Source: Splendidivirga corallicola
GTDB taxonomy: Bacteria > Bacteroidota > Bacteroidia > Cytophagales > Cyclobacteriaceae
Direction: 5' to 3'
Assembly (NCBI GenBank): GCA_030442035.1
Contig: JAUJEA010000001.1
Span: forward strand, 62,001 to 126,000
Length of the DNA: 64,000 nt
Under the pieces are notes generated by a model. It worked only from the letters and a program-made list of their open reading frames with translations, was not told the DNA's origin and made no database searches. This document shows positions 35,834 through 45,146 of this stretch, piece after piece (position 1 is the first letter of the stretch; each line of letters starts with the position of its first letter). The translations under genes and the position numbers were made by a program.

Positions 35834-37309
35834 ATGAGTTTTAACCTGTCAAAACAGAAAAAATGTTCAAGATTAAAACTCAAATCAATGAGCTTATCAT
35901 GTCACTCAGGTAAAGGAGTAAAAAAAACTTTAACACTTAGACACAACGATCGATCGGTAATATTGATCCTGACAATAACTATTGGCCTCATCATGGGGAA
36001 AGGACCAATGGTGTTAGCACAATCTTCCCAATTGGACCAATACATTAAGATTGGCCTGGAAAACAATCTGGATCTCAGCCAGAGCAAGCTATCACTGGAA
36101 CAAAGTCACAAGGCATTGGATGAAGCAAGGGCAGGTTTTTTACCCTCTCTGGACTTTAGTTCGAGGTATACCAGGGCGACGGGAGGGCGATCATTTGAGA
36201 TCCCAACCGGAGATTTGATGAACCCTGTTTATAGTGCTCTTAACAATATCACAGGAGAAAACAGCTTTCCAATGATCGAGAATCAGGTCCTTAATTTTAA
36301 CAGAGAAATCGACATTGATACCCGGCTCTCCCTCACACAGCCTCTTTTTGATCGCAGACTCTCATTTCAGAGAGATATTGCTAAACAGCAGGTTAAAAGC
36401 GCTTATGAAGCTGTGAATACACATAAAAGAATGCTGGTCGCAGATATTAAAAAGAGCTACTTCAACTATCTCAAAATGGTCAAGATTGTCGACTTGCTAA
36501 AAAGCACCCAGGAACTTGCTTTGGAAAATCTTCGAGTAAGCCAATCACTCTTTGAAAATGACAAAGTCACACAGGATGCTGTTTTGAGATCAAAATCCGA
36601 TTTAAGTGATATCAAATTTCAACTCGCTGATGCGGAAAAGAATCTTCAAGTGGCTCGCGCATATTTCAACTATTTACTTAATATACCACTGGAATCACCT
36701 ATTGAAGTTGATGACATCCACAGCGAACTACCTGAAACATTGAGTATTGCAACAAATCCAAAGCTTAGAGAAGAATGGAAACAGCTTGAACATGGCAGAC
36801 AAGCGGTGATGCTGCAAACCAAACTATCCAGAGCACAAAACATCCCCAATATTTATGCCGCTGTTGACTATGGATTTCAGGGTACAACATATGAATTTAA
36901 TAGTCGGTCAGACTATTCCCTGGCCTCTTTGGTATTAAGTTGGAACCTTTTCAGTGGGGGAAAACACAAAGCAGAAAGACAAAGGATCGTCCTGGAATCC
37001 AGGAAACTCGAATCCCAACAGAAATCTCTGGAGCAAGCTATTGAATTAGAAGTTATCCAGGCATACTATGCTTTCCAGGCCGCTTCCAAGAATCGGCTAA
37101 CTGCCATTAACAGAGAAAAGGAGGCTACCGAAACCTACAGGCTTATCCATAGAAAGTTTAAAGAAGACCTGGCTTCACAGGTGGCACTCATGGATGCTCG
37201 CAATACACTAACGAGCGCTTCACTTCAAAAAATCATTGCTCATTATGATGCATGGAGTGCCTTGGCTGAATATGAAAGAGCTACGGCTACCTATTCATTT
37301 GAAAATTAA
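35834..37309 (+). CDS. TolC-family outer-membrane efflux protein
   Basis: The protein is an outer-membrane channel of the TolC family (491 residues from this ATG). A signal sequence lies at about residues 42-63 (VILILTITIGLIMGKGPMVLAQ), unusually far from this start; the ATG at 35888 would put it nearer and may be the true start. The mature part shows the two TolC repeats with long helices (LSLEQSHKALDEARAGFLPS, ALENLRVSQSLFENDKVTQ, EATETYRLIHRKFKEDLAS) and strand motifs such as DYSLASLVLSWNLFSGG. It is the first gene of the efflux operon with the adaptor and RND pump, and forms the exit duct. The AACACTTTAA repeat lies inside the N-terminal part of the frame. Confidence 0.88.
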   Translation: MSFNLSKQKKCSRLKLKSMSLSCHSGKGVKKTLTLRHNDRSVILILTITIGLIMGKGPMVLAQSSQLDQYIKIGLENNLDLSQSKLSLEQSHKALDEARAGFLPSLDFSSRYTRATGGRSFEIPTGDLMNPVYSALNNITGENSFPMIENQVLNFNREIDIDTRLSLTQPLFDRRLSFQRDIAKQQVKSAYEAVNTHKRMLVADIKKSYFNYLKMVKIVDLLKSTQELALENLRVSQSLFENDKVTQDAVLRSKSDLSDIKFQLADAEKNLQVARAYFNYLLNIPLESPIEVDDIHSELPETLSIATNPKLREEWKQLEHGRQAVMLQTKLSRAQNIPNIYAAVDYGFQGTTYEFNSRSDYSLASLVLSWNLFSGGKHKAERQRIVLESRKLESQQKSLEQAIELEVIQAYYAFQAASKNRLTAINREKEATETYRLIHRKFKEDLASQVALMDARNTLTSASLQKIIAHYDAWSALAEYERATATYSFEN

Positions 37310-37375
37310 GATCTGTACCTAAGTATATATAAGCTGGGACATCAAATAATTGTCAAAATACATACTAAACATAAG

Positions 37376-38416
37376 ATGAAAACAAATCGAATAATACTCA
37401 TCATGATTTCTGCTACAGTGCTGCTGGCCTGTGGCAAACAAGAAGATACAGAAACTGTATTTTCACCCAAACCCGTACCTGTTAAACTTGAAAAAGTTGA
37501 GAAGAAGGAACTATCAATTCCAATTGAAACACAAGGGCGATTGGCTGCGAGCCAGGAAAGCCAGTTAAGTTTCAAGGTAGCCGGGATCATTAAACATATT
37601 TATGTGGATGAAGGATATAATGTGCGAAAAGGCCAGGTACTTGCGACTTTGGACATGGCTGAAATAAGCGCACAGGTGAACAGGGCTAAAGCAGCTTATG
37701 AAAAAGCGAAGAGGGATCTGAACCGTATGAAAAACCTTTTTAAGGATAAAGTAATCACTTTGGAGGTACTCCAAAATGCTGAAACGGCTTTCGATGTAGC
37801 CAAGTCGGATCTTGAAATCGCAACCTTTAACAAACAATTTGCAACCATAAAGGCCCCTTCCAACGGACAGATACTTACGAGAAAAGCCGAAGAAAATGAA
37901 CTGATCAATCCTGGCGCGCCTGTTTTTGATTTTGCCAACACCAAACAATCCTGGGTTATCAAAGTGGGATTGGTAGATAGGGAAGTTGTTAAAATTCAAC
38001 AGGGTGATAGTGCAGTTGTTCTTTTTGATGCTTTTCCAGGGCACATCAGCACTGCCCGAGTGACATTGATCCCAAATGCCCCCAATCCGATAAATGGTAC
38101 CTATGAAGTGGAGCTTAGTGTTCAAGACGCTAATAACAAATTGAAAAACGGATTTTATGGCAAGGTGAAGATCTTTCCATCCTTAAGGCAAAGCTATCAA
38201 CTTATACCACTGCAGGCATTGGTTGAGGGCAATGGCCGTAACGGATTTGTTTTTTCTGCAAAAGGAACCAAGGTGATCAAACACCAGGTAGAGATCGAGG
38301 AATTCTTTGGGCCATATCTAGCCATTTCGACTGAAAGTAATGCACTTGAAAATATCATCTCTGAAGGTGTTGATCAGCTGACAGAAAAAAGTGAAGTAGA
38401 AATAATTAGTGACTAA
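37376..38416 (+). CDS. RND efflux periplasmic adaptor lipoprotein
   Basis: This 346-residue membrane fusion protein starts with a lipoprotein signal (MKTNRIILIMISATVLLAC; lipobox LLAC, Cys19). It has the biotinyl-lipoyl domain halves (SQLSFKVAGIIKHIYVDEGYNVRKGQVLATLD and TIKAPSNGQILTRKAEENELI, each interrupted here by the hairpin), an alpha-helical hairpin at about residues 100-150, a beta-barrel domain (GDSAVVLFDAFPG) and a membrane-proximal part. It links the RND pump with the TolC channel. It lies 66 bp after the TolC gene and 44 bp before the pump gene, same strand, so one operon. Confidence 0.93.
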   Translation: MKTNRIILIMISATVLLACGKQEDTETVFSPKPVPVKLEKVEKKELSIPIETQGRLAASQESQLSFKVAGIIKHIYVDEGYNVRKGQVLATLDMAEISAQVNRAKAAYEKAKRDLNRMKNLFKDKVITLEVLQNAETAFDVAKSDLEIATFNKQFATIKAPSNGQILTRKAEENELINPGAPVFDFANTKQSWVIKVGLVDREVVKIQQGDSAVVLFDAFPGHISTARVTLIPNAPNPINGTYEVELSVQDANNKLKNGFYGKVKIFPSLRQSYQLIPLQALVEGNGRNGFVFSAKGTKVIKHQVEIEEFFGPYLAISTESNALENIISEGVDQLTEKSEVEIISD

Positions 38417-38460
38417 AGGTTTTAAGGTCAAGAAACCTCAACATTCTAAATACATTAGAC

Positions 38461-41400
38461 ATGAAACTTCCTGAATTAGCCATAAAAAATTATCAGTTCA
38501 CCATTGTGGTGACTTTGTTAATCGCTCTGGTAGGAATCGTAACATTCATTACCATGCCTCGATCGGAAGATCCGCAAAATGAAATGGCAGGAACAGTCAT
38601 TACTGTCATTTATCCTGGGGCAACACCTGAGGACCTCGAAAAATTGGTGATTGATCCAATTGAAGAGAAACTCAATGAACTGGATGATATTAAAAAAATG
38701 GAGTCCAAAGCTTTTGATGGTGTGGCTGCTGTTACCATAGAGTTCACCACAGGTTCTGATCCTGAAGACAAATACCGAAAGGTGTTAGAGGCCATGAATG
38801 TGGTGGAGAAAGATCTCCCGGAAGAAATCTTTGAGATCGATAAACAGAAATTTACTGTCATGGATGTTTCCATATTGCAATTGGCACTTGTTACAGATTC
38901 TGTTGATTATACGGTGCTGGAAGACCAGGCCGAAAACCTTAAAAGGGTTATTGAAAAATCATATGGTGTGAGGAATGTTGAAATAATGGCTAACCCGGAA
39001 AGAGAAGTGCGGGTGAGTGTGGATTTTGAAAGAATGGCCCAACTAGGTGTTTCTATGCAGCAACTAACCAGCGCCATTCAATCAAACAATGTTAATGTGC
39101 CTGGAGGAAGTATTGATATCGGTTATAAAAAATACAACATTCTCACAAGCGGAGAATACGAAAACCTGGATGAAATTAAAAATACGGTTGTTCATCAGGC
39201 CATGGGACAAGTGATTCGTTTGAAAGACCTGGCCAATGTTGAATTTGCTTATGAGGATAATAAATACCTGGCTCGATACAATGGACGTAAAGCTGTTTTT
39301 GTTAATGTCACCCAAAAGAAAAACACCAACATCTATCGAATTGATGAGAAGTTGCAACCAAAAATTGAGGCATTTCAACATGAGCTTCCTGAAAGTGTTG
39401 AATTGAAAACCGTATTAAATCAGGCCGAAGCCGTCCGTTTTCGGGTGGGCGATTTTTTTATGAATTTCTTCCAGGGAATCATCCTGGTGGGCTTCTTCAT
39501 ATTGATCGCAATAGGTGTTCGAGCTTCTTTCATAGTCATGACTGCTATACCTGTATCGGTATTGATTGGCCTGACACTTCTTGACCTGTCCAACTATGGT
39601 TTGCAGCAAATGTCAATAGCGGGTTTGATCATTGCGCTTGGGCTGCTGGTCGATAATAGCATCGCCGTGGTGGAAAATATACACCGGTATATTGATCTGG
39701 GCTACTCCAGGAAAGATGCAGCTATCAAAGGAACCAAAGAAATCGGATGGGCACTCGTAAGTTCTACCGTAACTACTGTACTGGCATTTGTTCCTATGAT
39801 CTCCATAGGCGGACCAACCGGTGATTTTATTAGGAGCATGGCAGTGGTTGTGGTATATACACTCATTGCTTCATTGGTAATAGCCCTGACATTTACACCT
39901 TATTTTGCAAGTGTTATCCTAAAGATCAAGGAAAAAAGTAAGAACAGACAGTCCATCGTCACACGGATCATTCATAATGTTTACCCGAAACTTCTTGGAG
40001 CCGCTTTAAAGAGACCATGGTTAACCATCGGTTTAACAATTCTGATCTTTGCAGGTTCACTCTCATTGTTCGGATTGATCGGTGTGAGTTTCTTTCCTAA
40101 AGCACAAAAAGCACAGTTGTTGATCAATATTGAAACACCTGAAGGTAGCAGTTTTCAAAAAACTGATAAGGTTGTTCGGAACGTTGAAGCCTTATTAAAT
40201 CAGGAAGAATTTGTAACTCATTATGCTTCAAACATAGGGCATGGCAATCCCCAGGTTTATTACAATGAAAATCCTATCAGTTATTCAGTTACTACCGGGC
40301 AAATCTTTGTGACACTCAAAGAATATGATGCGGATGTCATCGATCCATTGGTAGAGAAATTGAGAGCTCAATTTGGCAGATACCCGGGCGCCGATATTGA
40401 GGTGAAGGAATTCATTCAGGGGCCTCCTGTCGAAGCTCCCATTGCTATTAAAGTAACTGGTAATGACCTTAACACATTAAGAAAAGTAAGTGCGGATGTC
40501 GAAGAGATTATTGCTACCACTCCCCTTGCATTCAATGTAGATAATCCTTTAAAAAGTACCAAAACCGACGTGAAAGTGAAGATTGATCCCGTCAAAGCAG
40601 GCGTATTTGGCGTGAATTTACTGGATGTTGATATGGCGGTAAAAACCAATATTTCCGGAACGGCTATCGGTAAATATCGTGACCCCGAAGGAGAGGAATA
40701 TGATATGGTGCTTAGAATGCCCGATGTAAGCGGACAAAGCATGCACTCTTTTGATAAGATCTATGTAGCTAATGCCATGGGAGCGCAGGTTCCCTTAAAG
40801 CAAGTAGCCAATATTGAACTCGAATCATCATTGAAACAAGTGAGCCATTATAATATGGACAGACAAAACACCATTACTGCTGATGTGACCGATCTGGGTT
40901 TAGCTGCTTCCATTACCAATACTATCATTGATAAACTGGATCAATATCCATTTCCTGCAGGATTCGGTTATTTTGTAGGTGGTCAACTAGAATCTCAGGA
41001 AGAATCTTTTGGCGATATGGGACGTGTTTTGCTACTGGCGTTGATAGGCATTTTTGCTATTCTTGTGTTGCAATTCAAATCTTTCACACAACCTCTTATT
41101 ATTTATTCTGCCATACCGCTAGCCGTAACAGGAGCGTTTGTAGCGCTTTTCATCACAGGTTATTCATTTAGTTTCATGGCATTTGTTGGCCTGACAAGCC
41201 TGATAGGGATCGTTGTCAACGACTCAATCATCCTGGTCGATTTTACCAATCAACTAAGACAACAAGGAAAAGAGAAGACTATTTCAATCATTGAAGCCGG
41301 GCAAACCAGATTTATGCCTATCATTCTGACAACTGTTACCACCATTGGTGGTTTATTGCCCCTTACCCTACGGGGTGGAGATATGTGGGCACCCATGGGT

Positions 41401-41499
41401 TGGGCAATCATCGGGGGCTTGCTGTTTGCAACGCTATTGTCATTGATCATTGTACCGGTACTTTATAAAGTATTCAGTAAAAAAGATGGTAACAGCTAA
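38461..41499 (+). CDS. RND-family efflux pump, inner-membrane permease
   Basis: The 1012-residue protein is a hydrophobe/amphiphile RND transporter of AcrB type with twelve spans and two large periplasmic loops. Residues 10-30 are the first span (FTIVVTLLIALVGIVTF). A proton-relay region in span 4 reads GLLVDNSIAVVEN, with Asp398 kept and the next Asp, usual in AcrB, replaced by Asn. The second half repeats the plan (GLTSLIGIVVNDSIILVDFTN). The protein uses the proton gradient to push substrates such as drugs, dyes or lipids through the adaptor and TolC. Substrate cannot be read from sequence. A LytS/LytTR pair follows in the same direction. Confidence 0.95.
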   Translation: MKLPELAIKNYQFTIVVTLLIALVGIVTFITMPRSEDPQNEMAGTVITVIYPGATPEDLEKLVIDPIEEKLNELDDIKKMESKAFDGVAAVTIEFTTGSDPEDKYRKVLEAMNVVEKDLPEEIFEIDKQKFTVMDVSILQLALVTDSVDYTVLEDQAENLKRVIEKSYGVRNVEIMANPEREVRVSVDFERMAQLGVSMQQLTSAIQSNNVNVPGGSIDIGYKKYNILTSGEYENLDEIKNTVVHQAMGQVIRLKDLANVEFAYEDNKYLARYNGRKAVFVNVTQKKNTNIYRIDEKLQPKIEAFQHELPESVELKTVLNQAEAVRFRVGDFFMNFFQGIILVGFFILIAIGVRASFIVMTAIPVSVLIGLTLLDLSNYGLQQMSIAGLIIALGLLVDNSIAVVENIHRYIDLGYSRKDAAIKGTKEIGWALVSSTVTTVLAFVPMISIGGPTGDFIRSMAVVVVYTLIASLVIALTFTPYFASVILKIKEKSKNRQSIVTRIIHNVYPKLLGAALKRPWLTIGLTILIFAGSLSLFGLIGVSFFPKAQKAQLLINIETPEGSSFQKTDKVVRNVEALLNQEEFVTHYASNIGHGNPQVYYNENPISYSVTTGQIFVTLKEYDADVIDPLVEKLRAQFGRYPGADIEVKEFIQGPPVEAPIAIKVTGNDLNTLRKVSADVEEIIATTPLAFNVDNPLKSTKTDVKVKIDPVKAGVFGVNLLDVDMAVKTNISGTAIGKYRDPEGEEYDMVLRMPDVSGQSMHSFDKIYVANAMGAQVPLKQVANIELESSLKQVSHYNMDRQNTITADVTDLGLAASITNTIIDKLDQYPFPAGFGYFVGGQLESQEESFGDMGRVLLLALIGIFAILVLQFKSFTQPLIIYSAIPLAVTGAFVALFITGYSFSFMAFVGLTSLIGIVVNDSIILVDFTNQLRQQGKEKTISIIEAGQTRFMPIILTTVTTIGGLLPLTLRGGDMWAPMGWAIIGGLLFATLLSLIIVPVLYKVFSKKDGNS

Positions 41500-41680
41500 A
41501 TTGTAAAAGTCCGGAGATCGATGGTTTCTCAATTTTAGCTATATTCATTTTATCAAACCTAAAAAGTAGATTTTATTTTGTTAGTTAAAAATTCGGTTAG
41601 ATCTATACCAGTACTTCAATCTGGAAAAACTGAGAGATCAAAAAGCGTAAATACTTTAAACACCTAAAGATCTGATCAAT

Positions 41681-42733
41681 ATGCCCAGTAAAAAGAAACT
41701 TGTGTTGTATTTTGGTTTGGGAGGGCTTCTACCTGTATTATTTTTCCTTATCAGGGATATCACGGTCCAGGGAGAAGTTATAGATGCTTCTTTTTGGTTG
41801 GATAAACTTATCAGCTTTATCATGGCCTATTTTCTAACTGCCACGACCTCAGCAACAGTGATGTTTATTCCAATTGCTATTCTTGAAAAGTTCCTGCCCT
41901 GGCATGGCAACCTTTGGAAAAGGATCACTATTGAATTTTTTATTACGGAGATTATAGCAATTGTTACTTGCGGGCTTCTACATCACCTGCTATGGGTATT
42001 GGGTTATCATGGCCCTGATCATATAAATGTGACTTATACCGAAAGTCTTATGATCAATATAGCCATCGCGGCCCTTATGAACCTGTTTCTTGTGACTGTT
42101 TATGAAGGGATTATTTTATTCAGCTATTGGAAACTTTCTATCATTCAGAATGAAAAATTGGCCAAGGAAAATATGGCTTCAAAATTTGAGGCACTGAAAA
42201 ATCAGGTAAATCCCCATTTTCTGTTTAACAGTTTAAATACACTTTCAAACTTGGTCCATACAGATCCGCAGAGGGCCGAAGAATTCATTGATGAGTTCTC
42301 CTATATTTACCGGTATATTCTTGAGAAGAAAGACCAAATGGTATCCAGCTTATCGGAAGAGGTAGAATTTGTAAAAGCTTATTTACGACTTTGCGAAATT
42401 CGTTTTGGGGAAGGATTAAAAAGCAAAATAAAAATTGAGGTTGATGAATTGGAAAGCAGGATCCCCACATTGGCGCTGCAAAGTTTGGTGGAAAATGCCA
42501 TCAAGCACAATCGAATTACTTCCAAAGAACCATTAACCATTAATATCTATAGCAAGCATGGTAATTTAATAGTGGAAAACAACTATCAGCCCCGGCCGGA
42601 GGAATCAAATTCCATGGGTATCGGTCTGAATAATATTAAGGAACGATATGAAATGTTATGCGACAGGCAACCAGAATTTTATTTGAATGAAACTTCTTAT
42701 TTCGCAAAAATCCCATTGATTCAACCGGCATGA
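41681..42733 (+). CDS. LytS-type sensor histidine kinase
   Basis: The 350-residue kinase has four hydrophobic spans in residues 5-155 and then a His_kinase domain (PF06580 type) with the phospho-acceptor His179 in NPHFLFNSLNTLSNLV. A HATPase region follows with LQSLVENAIKHNR and the Gly box MGIGLNNIKERYEM. It should phosphorylate the LytTR regulator encoded next, whose ATG overlaps this stop by four bases. It follows the efflux pump by about 180 bp, so the pair may adjust the pump operon. The sensed signal is unknown. Confidence 0.92.
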   Translation: MPSKKKLVLYFGLGGLLPVLFFLIRDITVQGEVIDASFWLDKLISFIMAYFLTATTSATVMFIPIAILEKFLPWHGNLWKRITIEFFITEIIAIVTCGLLHHLLWVLGYHGPDHINVTYTESLMINIAIAALMNLFLVTVYEGIILFSYWKLSIIQNEKLAKENMASKFEALKNQVNPHFLFNSLNTLSNLVHTDPQRAEEFIDEFSYIYRYILEKKDQMVSSLSEEVEFVKAYLRLCEIRFGEGLKSKIKIEVDELESRIPTLALQSLVENAIKHNRITSKEPLTINIYSKHGNLIVENNYQPRPEESNSMGIGLNNIKERYEMLCDRQPEFYLNETSYFAKIPLIQPA

Positions 42734-43491
42734 ATACAAAAGTTGTGATTATCGAAGACGAAAGTCATGCGGCTGAGAAACTTGCAAGAAGCCTGGAAAA
42801 TATTGATAACAATATTGAAATTCTGGCAAAAATTGAAAGTGTTGAAGAAGCCATAGCATGGCTAAGCACAAATAAAGCCGATCTTATTTTTTTAGATATT
42901 CATCTGGGAGATGCTTTAAGTTTTGATATATTTCAAAAGCTGGAAATAAAAACACCCATCATATTCACTACCGCCTACGATCAATATGCTATCCAGGCAT
43001 TTAAATTGAACAGTATCGATTATTTGTTAAAACCAATAAAAACAAGTGAACTGGAAGCAGCATTGCAAAAATTCAGGGAAAATCAGCTCAACCAACAAAG
43101 TTTTAGCTACCACGAACTCATTGATGCTCTGAAATCAGATGAAAGTCCTTCTTATCAAAAACGCTTTATGATCTACAGCGGTGATAGGATCAAGGCCATT
43201 CCGGTTGAAGATGTGGCCTATTTCTTTGCGGAGGGTAAGTATTGCTACCTGATCGCCAGAGAAGACAAAGAGTACCTGGTAGATTTTACACTCGACAGAT
43301 TAGAGAAAGTGCTGGATCCTGAGCAATTTTTCAGGATCAACCGACAATTCATCATCTCCCTGGATGCTATTCATGAAATGTTCAGCTATCCCAAAAGCCG
43401 GGTTAAGATCATGCTTCAACCCAAAAATAAAAAAGATGCTATCGTAAGCATTGAAAGATCTTCGGAATTTAAAAAATGGTTGAATAGATAG
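42730..43491 (+). CDS. LytTR-family response regulator
   Basis: The 253-residue regulator has a receiver domain (residues 3-120) with the acidic pocket IIEDE, phospho-acceptor Asp56 in FLDIHLGD, Thr in TTAYDQYA and Lys in DYLLKPIKT. A LytTR DNA-binding domain lies at about 150-250 (FMIYSGDRIKAIPVEDVAYF, FFRINRQFIISLDAI). It overlaps the sensor kinase gene by ATGA. LytTR proteins bind pairs of 9-10 bp direct repeats upstream of their target genes; no such site was recognised near the efflux operon. Confidence 0.93.
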   Translation: MNTKVVIIEDESHAAEKLARSLENIDNNIEILAKIESVEEAIAWLSTNKADLIFLDIHLGDALSFDIFQKLEIKTPIIFTTAYDQYAIQAFKLNSIDYLLKPIKTSELEAALQKFRENQLNQQSFSYHELIDALKSDESPSYQKRFMIYSGDRIKAIPVEDVAYFFAEGKYCYLIAREDKEYLVDFTLDRLEKVLDPEQFFRINRQFIISLDAIHEMFSYPKSRVKIMLQPKNKKDAIVSIERSSEFKKWLNR

Positions 43492-43493
43492 TT

Positions 43494-43514
43494 TTTAGTT
43501 TTGAATTTTGAGTT
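43494..43514 (+). repeat. 3' element, AGTTTTGAATTTTGAGT type
   Basis: Starts two bases after the LytTR stop codon. The 21-base word at this place occurs exactly again, reverse-complemented, at 48272-48292, and its 17-base core AGTTTTGAATTTTGAGT at 46348-46364. Both exact copies lie directly after a stop codon in sense orientation. Confidence 0.7.
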
Positions 43515-43671
43515 TATGTACATCCCTAAATAGAATAGTGTTGAACCACTTTCATGTATTTCAACTTACACTTCCGTACTTCAATACAAAAACACTTAAG
43601 ATGCTACTTTGCACTAACATTTTGGTTTAACACAATAACGAATGGAAAGCCGATGTATATTGATGAGAAAA
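43515..43671. other. intergenic region between convergent genes
   Basis: No gene is supported. An open frame beginning at 43642 overlaps the stem-loop at 43672 and has no protein-like composition. Some words (AACACAATAACG, CACTTAAG) echo the dispersed AACACTT repeats but too weakly to call. Confidence 0.4.
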
Positions 43672-43689
43672 GCCCCCTTTTCAGGGGGC
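43672..43689 (-). terminator. intrinsic terminator of the coiled-coil gene
   Basis: GCCCCC (43672-43677) and GGGGGC (43684-43689) form a 6-bp GC stem with a 6-nt loop. On the minus strand it is followed by TTTTCTC, giving an intrinsic terminator about 87 bp after the stop at 43776. Confidence 0.7.
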
Positions 43690-43775
43690 CTTGAGCTACG
43701 GATATGGTCATGTTCCAAAACTATATCCAAACAATTCTCTTACCTTATTTTTGAAAACATGAACCAATTTTTTAT

Positions 43776-44786
43776 CTATTGGATTTTTGACAGCTTTTCT
43801 TCGATACTTTTTACTCTGGAAAGCTGCTTCTTGATCTTCTCCTTTTGAAGATCCTGTTCTGAGAGGTTCTCTACAATAGCCTCTTTGGTCTTTTCAATCT
43901 CTCCTCTGTTATCTACAATTTTATTGTGCATCCTTTTGTTCTTCTTTTGCATCTTCTTGCGCTCTCTTTTCAAACTCTTCAGATCTTTGTTTGCTTCTTT
44001 TTTTGCTTCTCCTTCGGCTGCACCAACCACTTTGGACTGCTCATAGATTTCTTCAATCTTACTCTCCTCATTCAAAGAATTCAGCTTGATATCGCTTTGT
44101 TTATTAATAATGCCCAACTCATTCTCGCTAATTTTTTTATGGAGTTTCTCGTTTTCATTTTGCAGCTTGTTGAGATCATTTCTGAGATCTTTTAAAATTT
44201 TCTTTTCCTCCTTCAATTCATCTTTCACCGCATTCTTGTAAGACTCCACACCAAAATCCCGCATCATTTTGACCGTAGCTTCATATTTAGCTTTATCAAG
44301 CTCCTCCGAAATAAACTGATCATTCTGTTCTAAAAACAATACCAGGTTTGTTCCGGACATGTTTTCATTGATCTTTGAATAAATGTTCAGGCTGTCTTCC
44401 GACACTTCTGTTAATAAAGTGTTGGTTAGTACGATTTCGTCACCTGCAATTTGTGCTTTGTTCTTTCTGTTTGCCTGGATATGTTTTAACCATTGTTTTT
44501 TCACGTCCTCTACGGAAGCCTGAGGTATTTGCATGGTAATTCCCGGCTGAGAACCTTTGCTCATCTCCATGGAACTGGCTTCAAACAAAATTGGTTTCAC
44601 CTCAAAATCAATATTGATCTTGTCCCTGTCAATATTATCGTTGTTCGTAGTTTTTTTCTCCTTTTCAACTTTCTCCTGTTTTTCCGCCACCATTTTCTCA
44701 ACTTCCACCTTTTCCTGCCCCATGCTCACATTGATAATCAACAGCCCAAAAATCAATACAAGTGAATATTTTATAAGTGCTTTCAT
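43776..44786 (-). CDS. exported coiled-coil protein of unknown function
   Basis: The 336-residue product has a signal peptide (residues 1-23, KYSLVLIFGLLIINVSMGQ) and is otherwise highly charged. Residues 24-60 are Lys/Glu-rich, a middle folded part runs to about 190 (ITMQIPQASVEDVKKQWLKH, NMSGTNLVLFLEQND), and residues about 195-336 are a long continuous coiled coil full of KEEKKIL, LNKLQNENEKLHKK and KKMQKKNKRMHNK. I recognise no named family. The middle part is reminiscent of small periplasmic proteins of Bacteroidota that act on surface structure, but this is weak. Divergent from the second CapA-like gene. ATG at 44786. Confidence 0.7.
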   Translation of the reverse strand: MKALIKYSLVLIFGLLIINVSMGQEKVEVEKMVAEKQEKVEKEKKTTNNDNIDRDKINIDFEVKPILFEASSMEMSKGSQPGITMQIPQASVEDVKKQWLKHIQANRKNKAQIAGDEIVLTNTLLTEVSEDSLNIYSKINENMSGTNLVLFLEQNDQFISEELDKAKYEATVKMMRDFGVESYKNAVKDELKEEKKILKDLRNDLNKLQNENEKLHKKISENELGIINKQSDIKLNSLNEESKIEEIYEQSKVVGAAEGEAKKEANKDLKSLKRERKKMQKKNKRMHNKIVDNRGEIEKTKEAIVENLSEQDLQKEKIKKQLSRVKSIEEKLSKIQ

Positions 44787-44898
44787 AACATTTAGGGTTT
44801 TGGTTGGATCTCAAAACTAAAAAAGTAACCGGGGCTATTATGCTAATTTCGTCGAGCTCATCGTTACTATCGGCGACTGCTTGACTTTACTCGATAAA

Positions 44899-45034
44899 CC
44901 CAATGCCATTAACTCAAGCGTCATTCATTGCTTGATAAGGAATCTCAATCAAGCTTAAACTTCTAAAAATGAGATCCCTGCTTTCGCAGGAATAACGTCT
45001 TCTGTTCGATAGGGCTTAAGTTAATGACATTGTT
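44899..45034. mobile_element. MITE-like element with 19-bp terminal inverted repeats
   Basis: CAATGCCATTAACTCAAGC at 44901-44919 and GCTTAAGTTAATGACATTG at 45014-45032 are inverted repeats with two mismatches in 19 bp. The interior holds GCTTGAT/ATCAAGC (44930-44936, 44948-44954) and CCTGC-TTTC-GCAGG (44977-44990). GATAAA occurs just outside both ends (44893-44898 and 45035-45040), a possible 6-bp target duplication. There is no coding capacity. It lies in the shared upstream region of two divergent genes (43776 and 45147). No sign of a transposase is in the window. Confidence 0.45.
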
Positions 45035-45146
45035 GATAAATCATTTAAAAGTGATTGAATCCGGAAATAACAGAATAATGAGCTTTATAATTTGGAAAAT
45101 GCGTATGCTTTTTGCTAGGTTAAGGGGAAATATTCAATTCGAAAGT

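Noticed and set aside
43642-43848. Plus-strand frame across the stem-loop at 43672
   Set aside because: It runs through the intrinsic terminator and antisense to the end of the coiled-coil gene.
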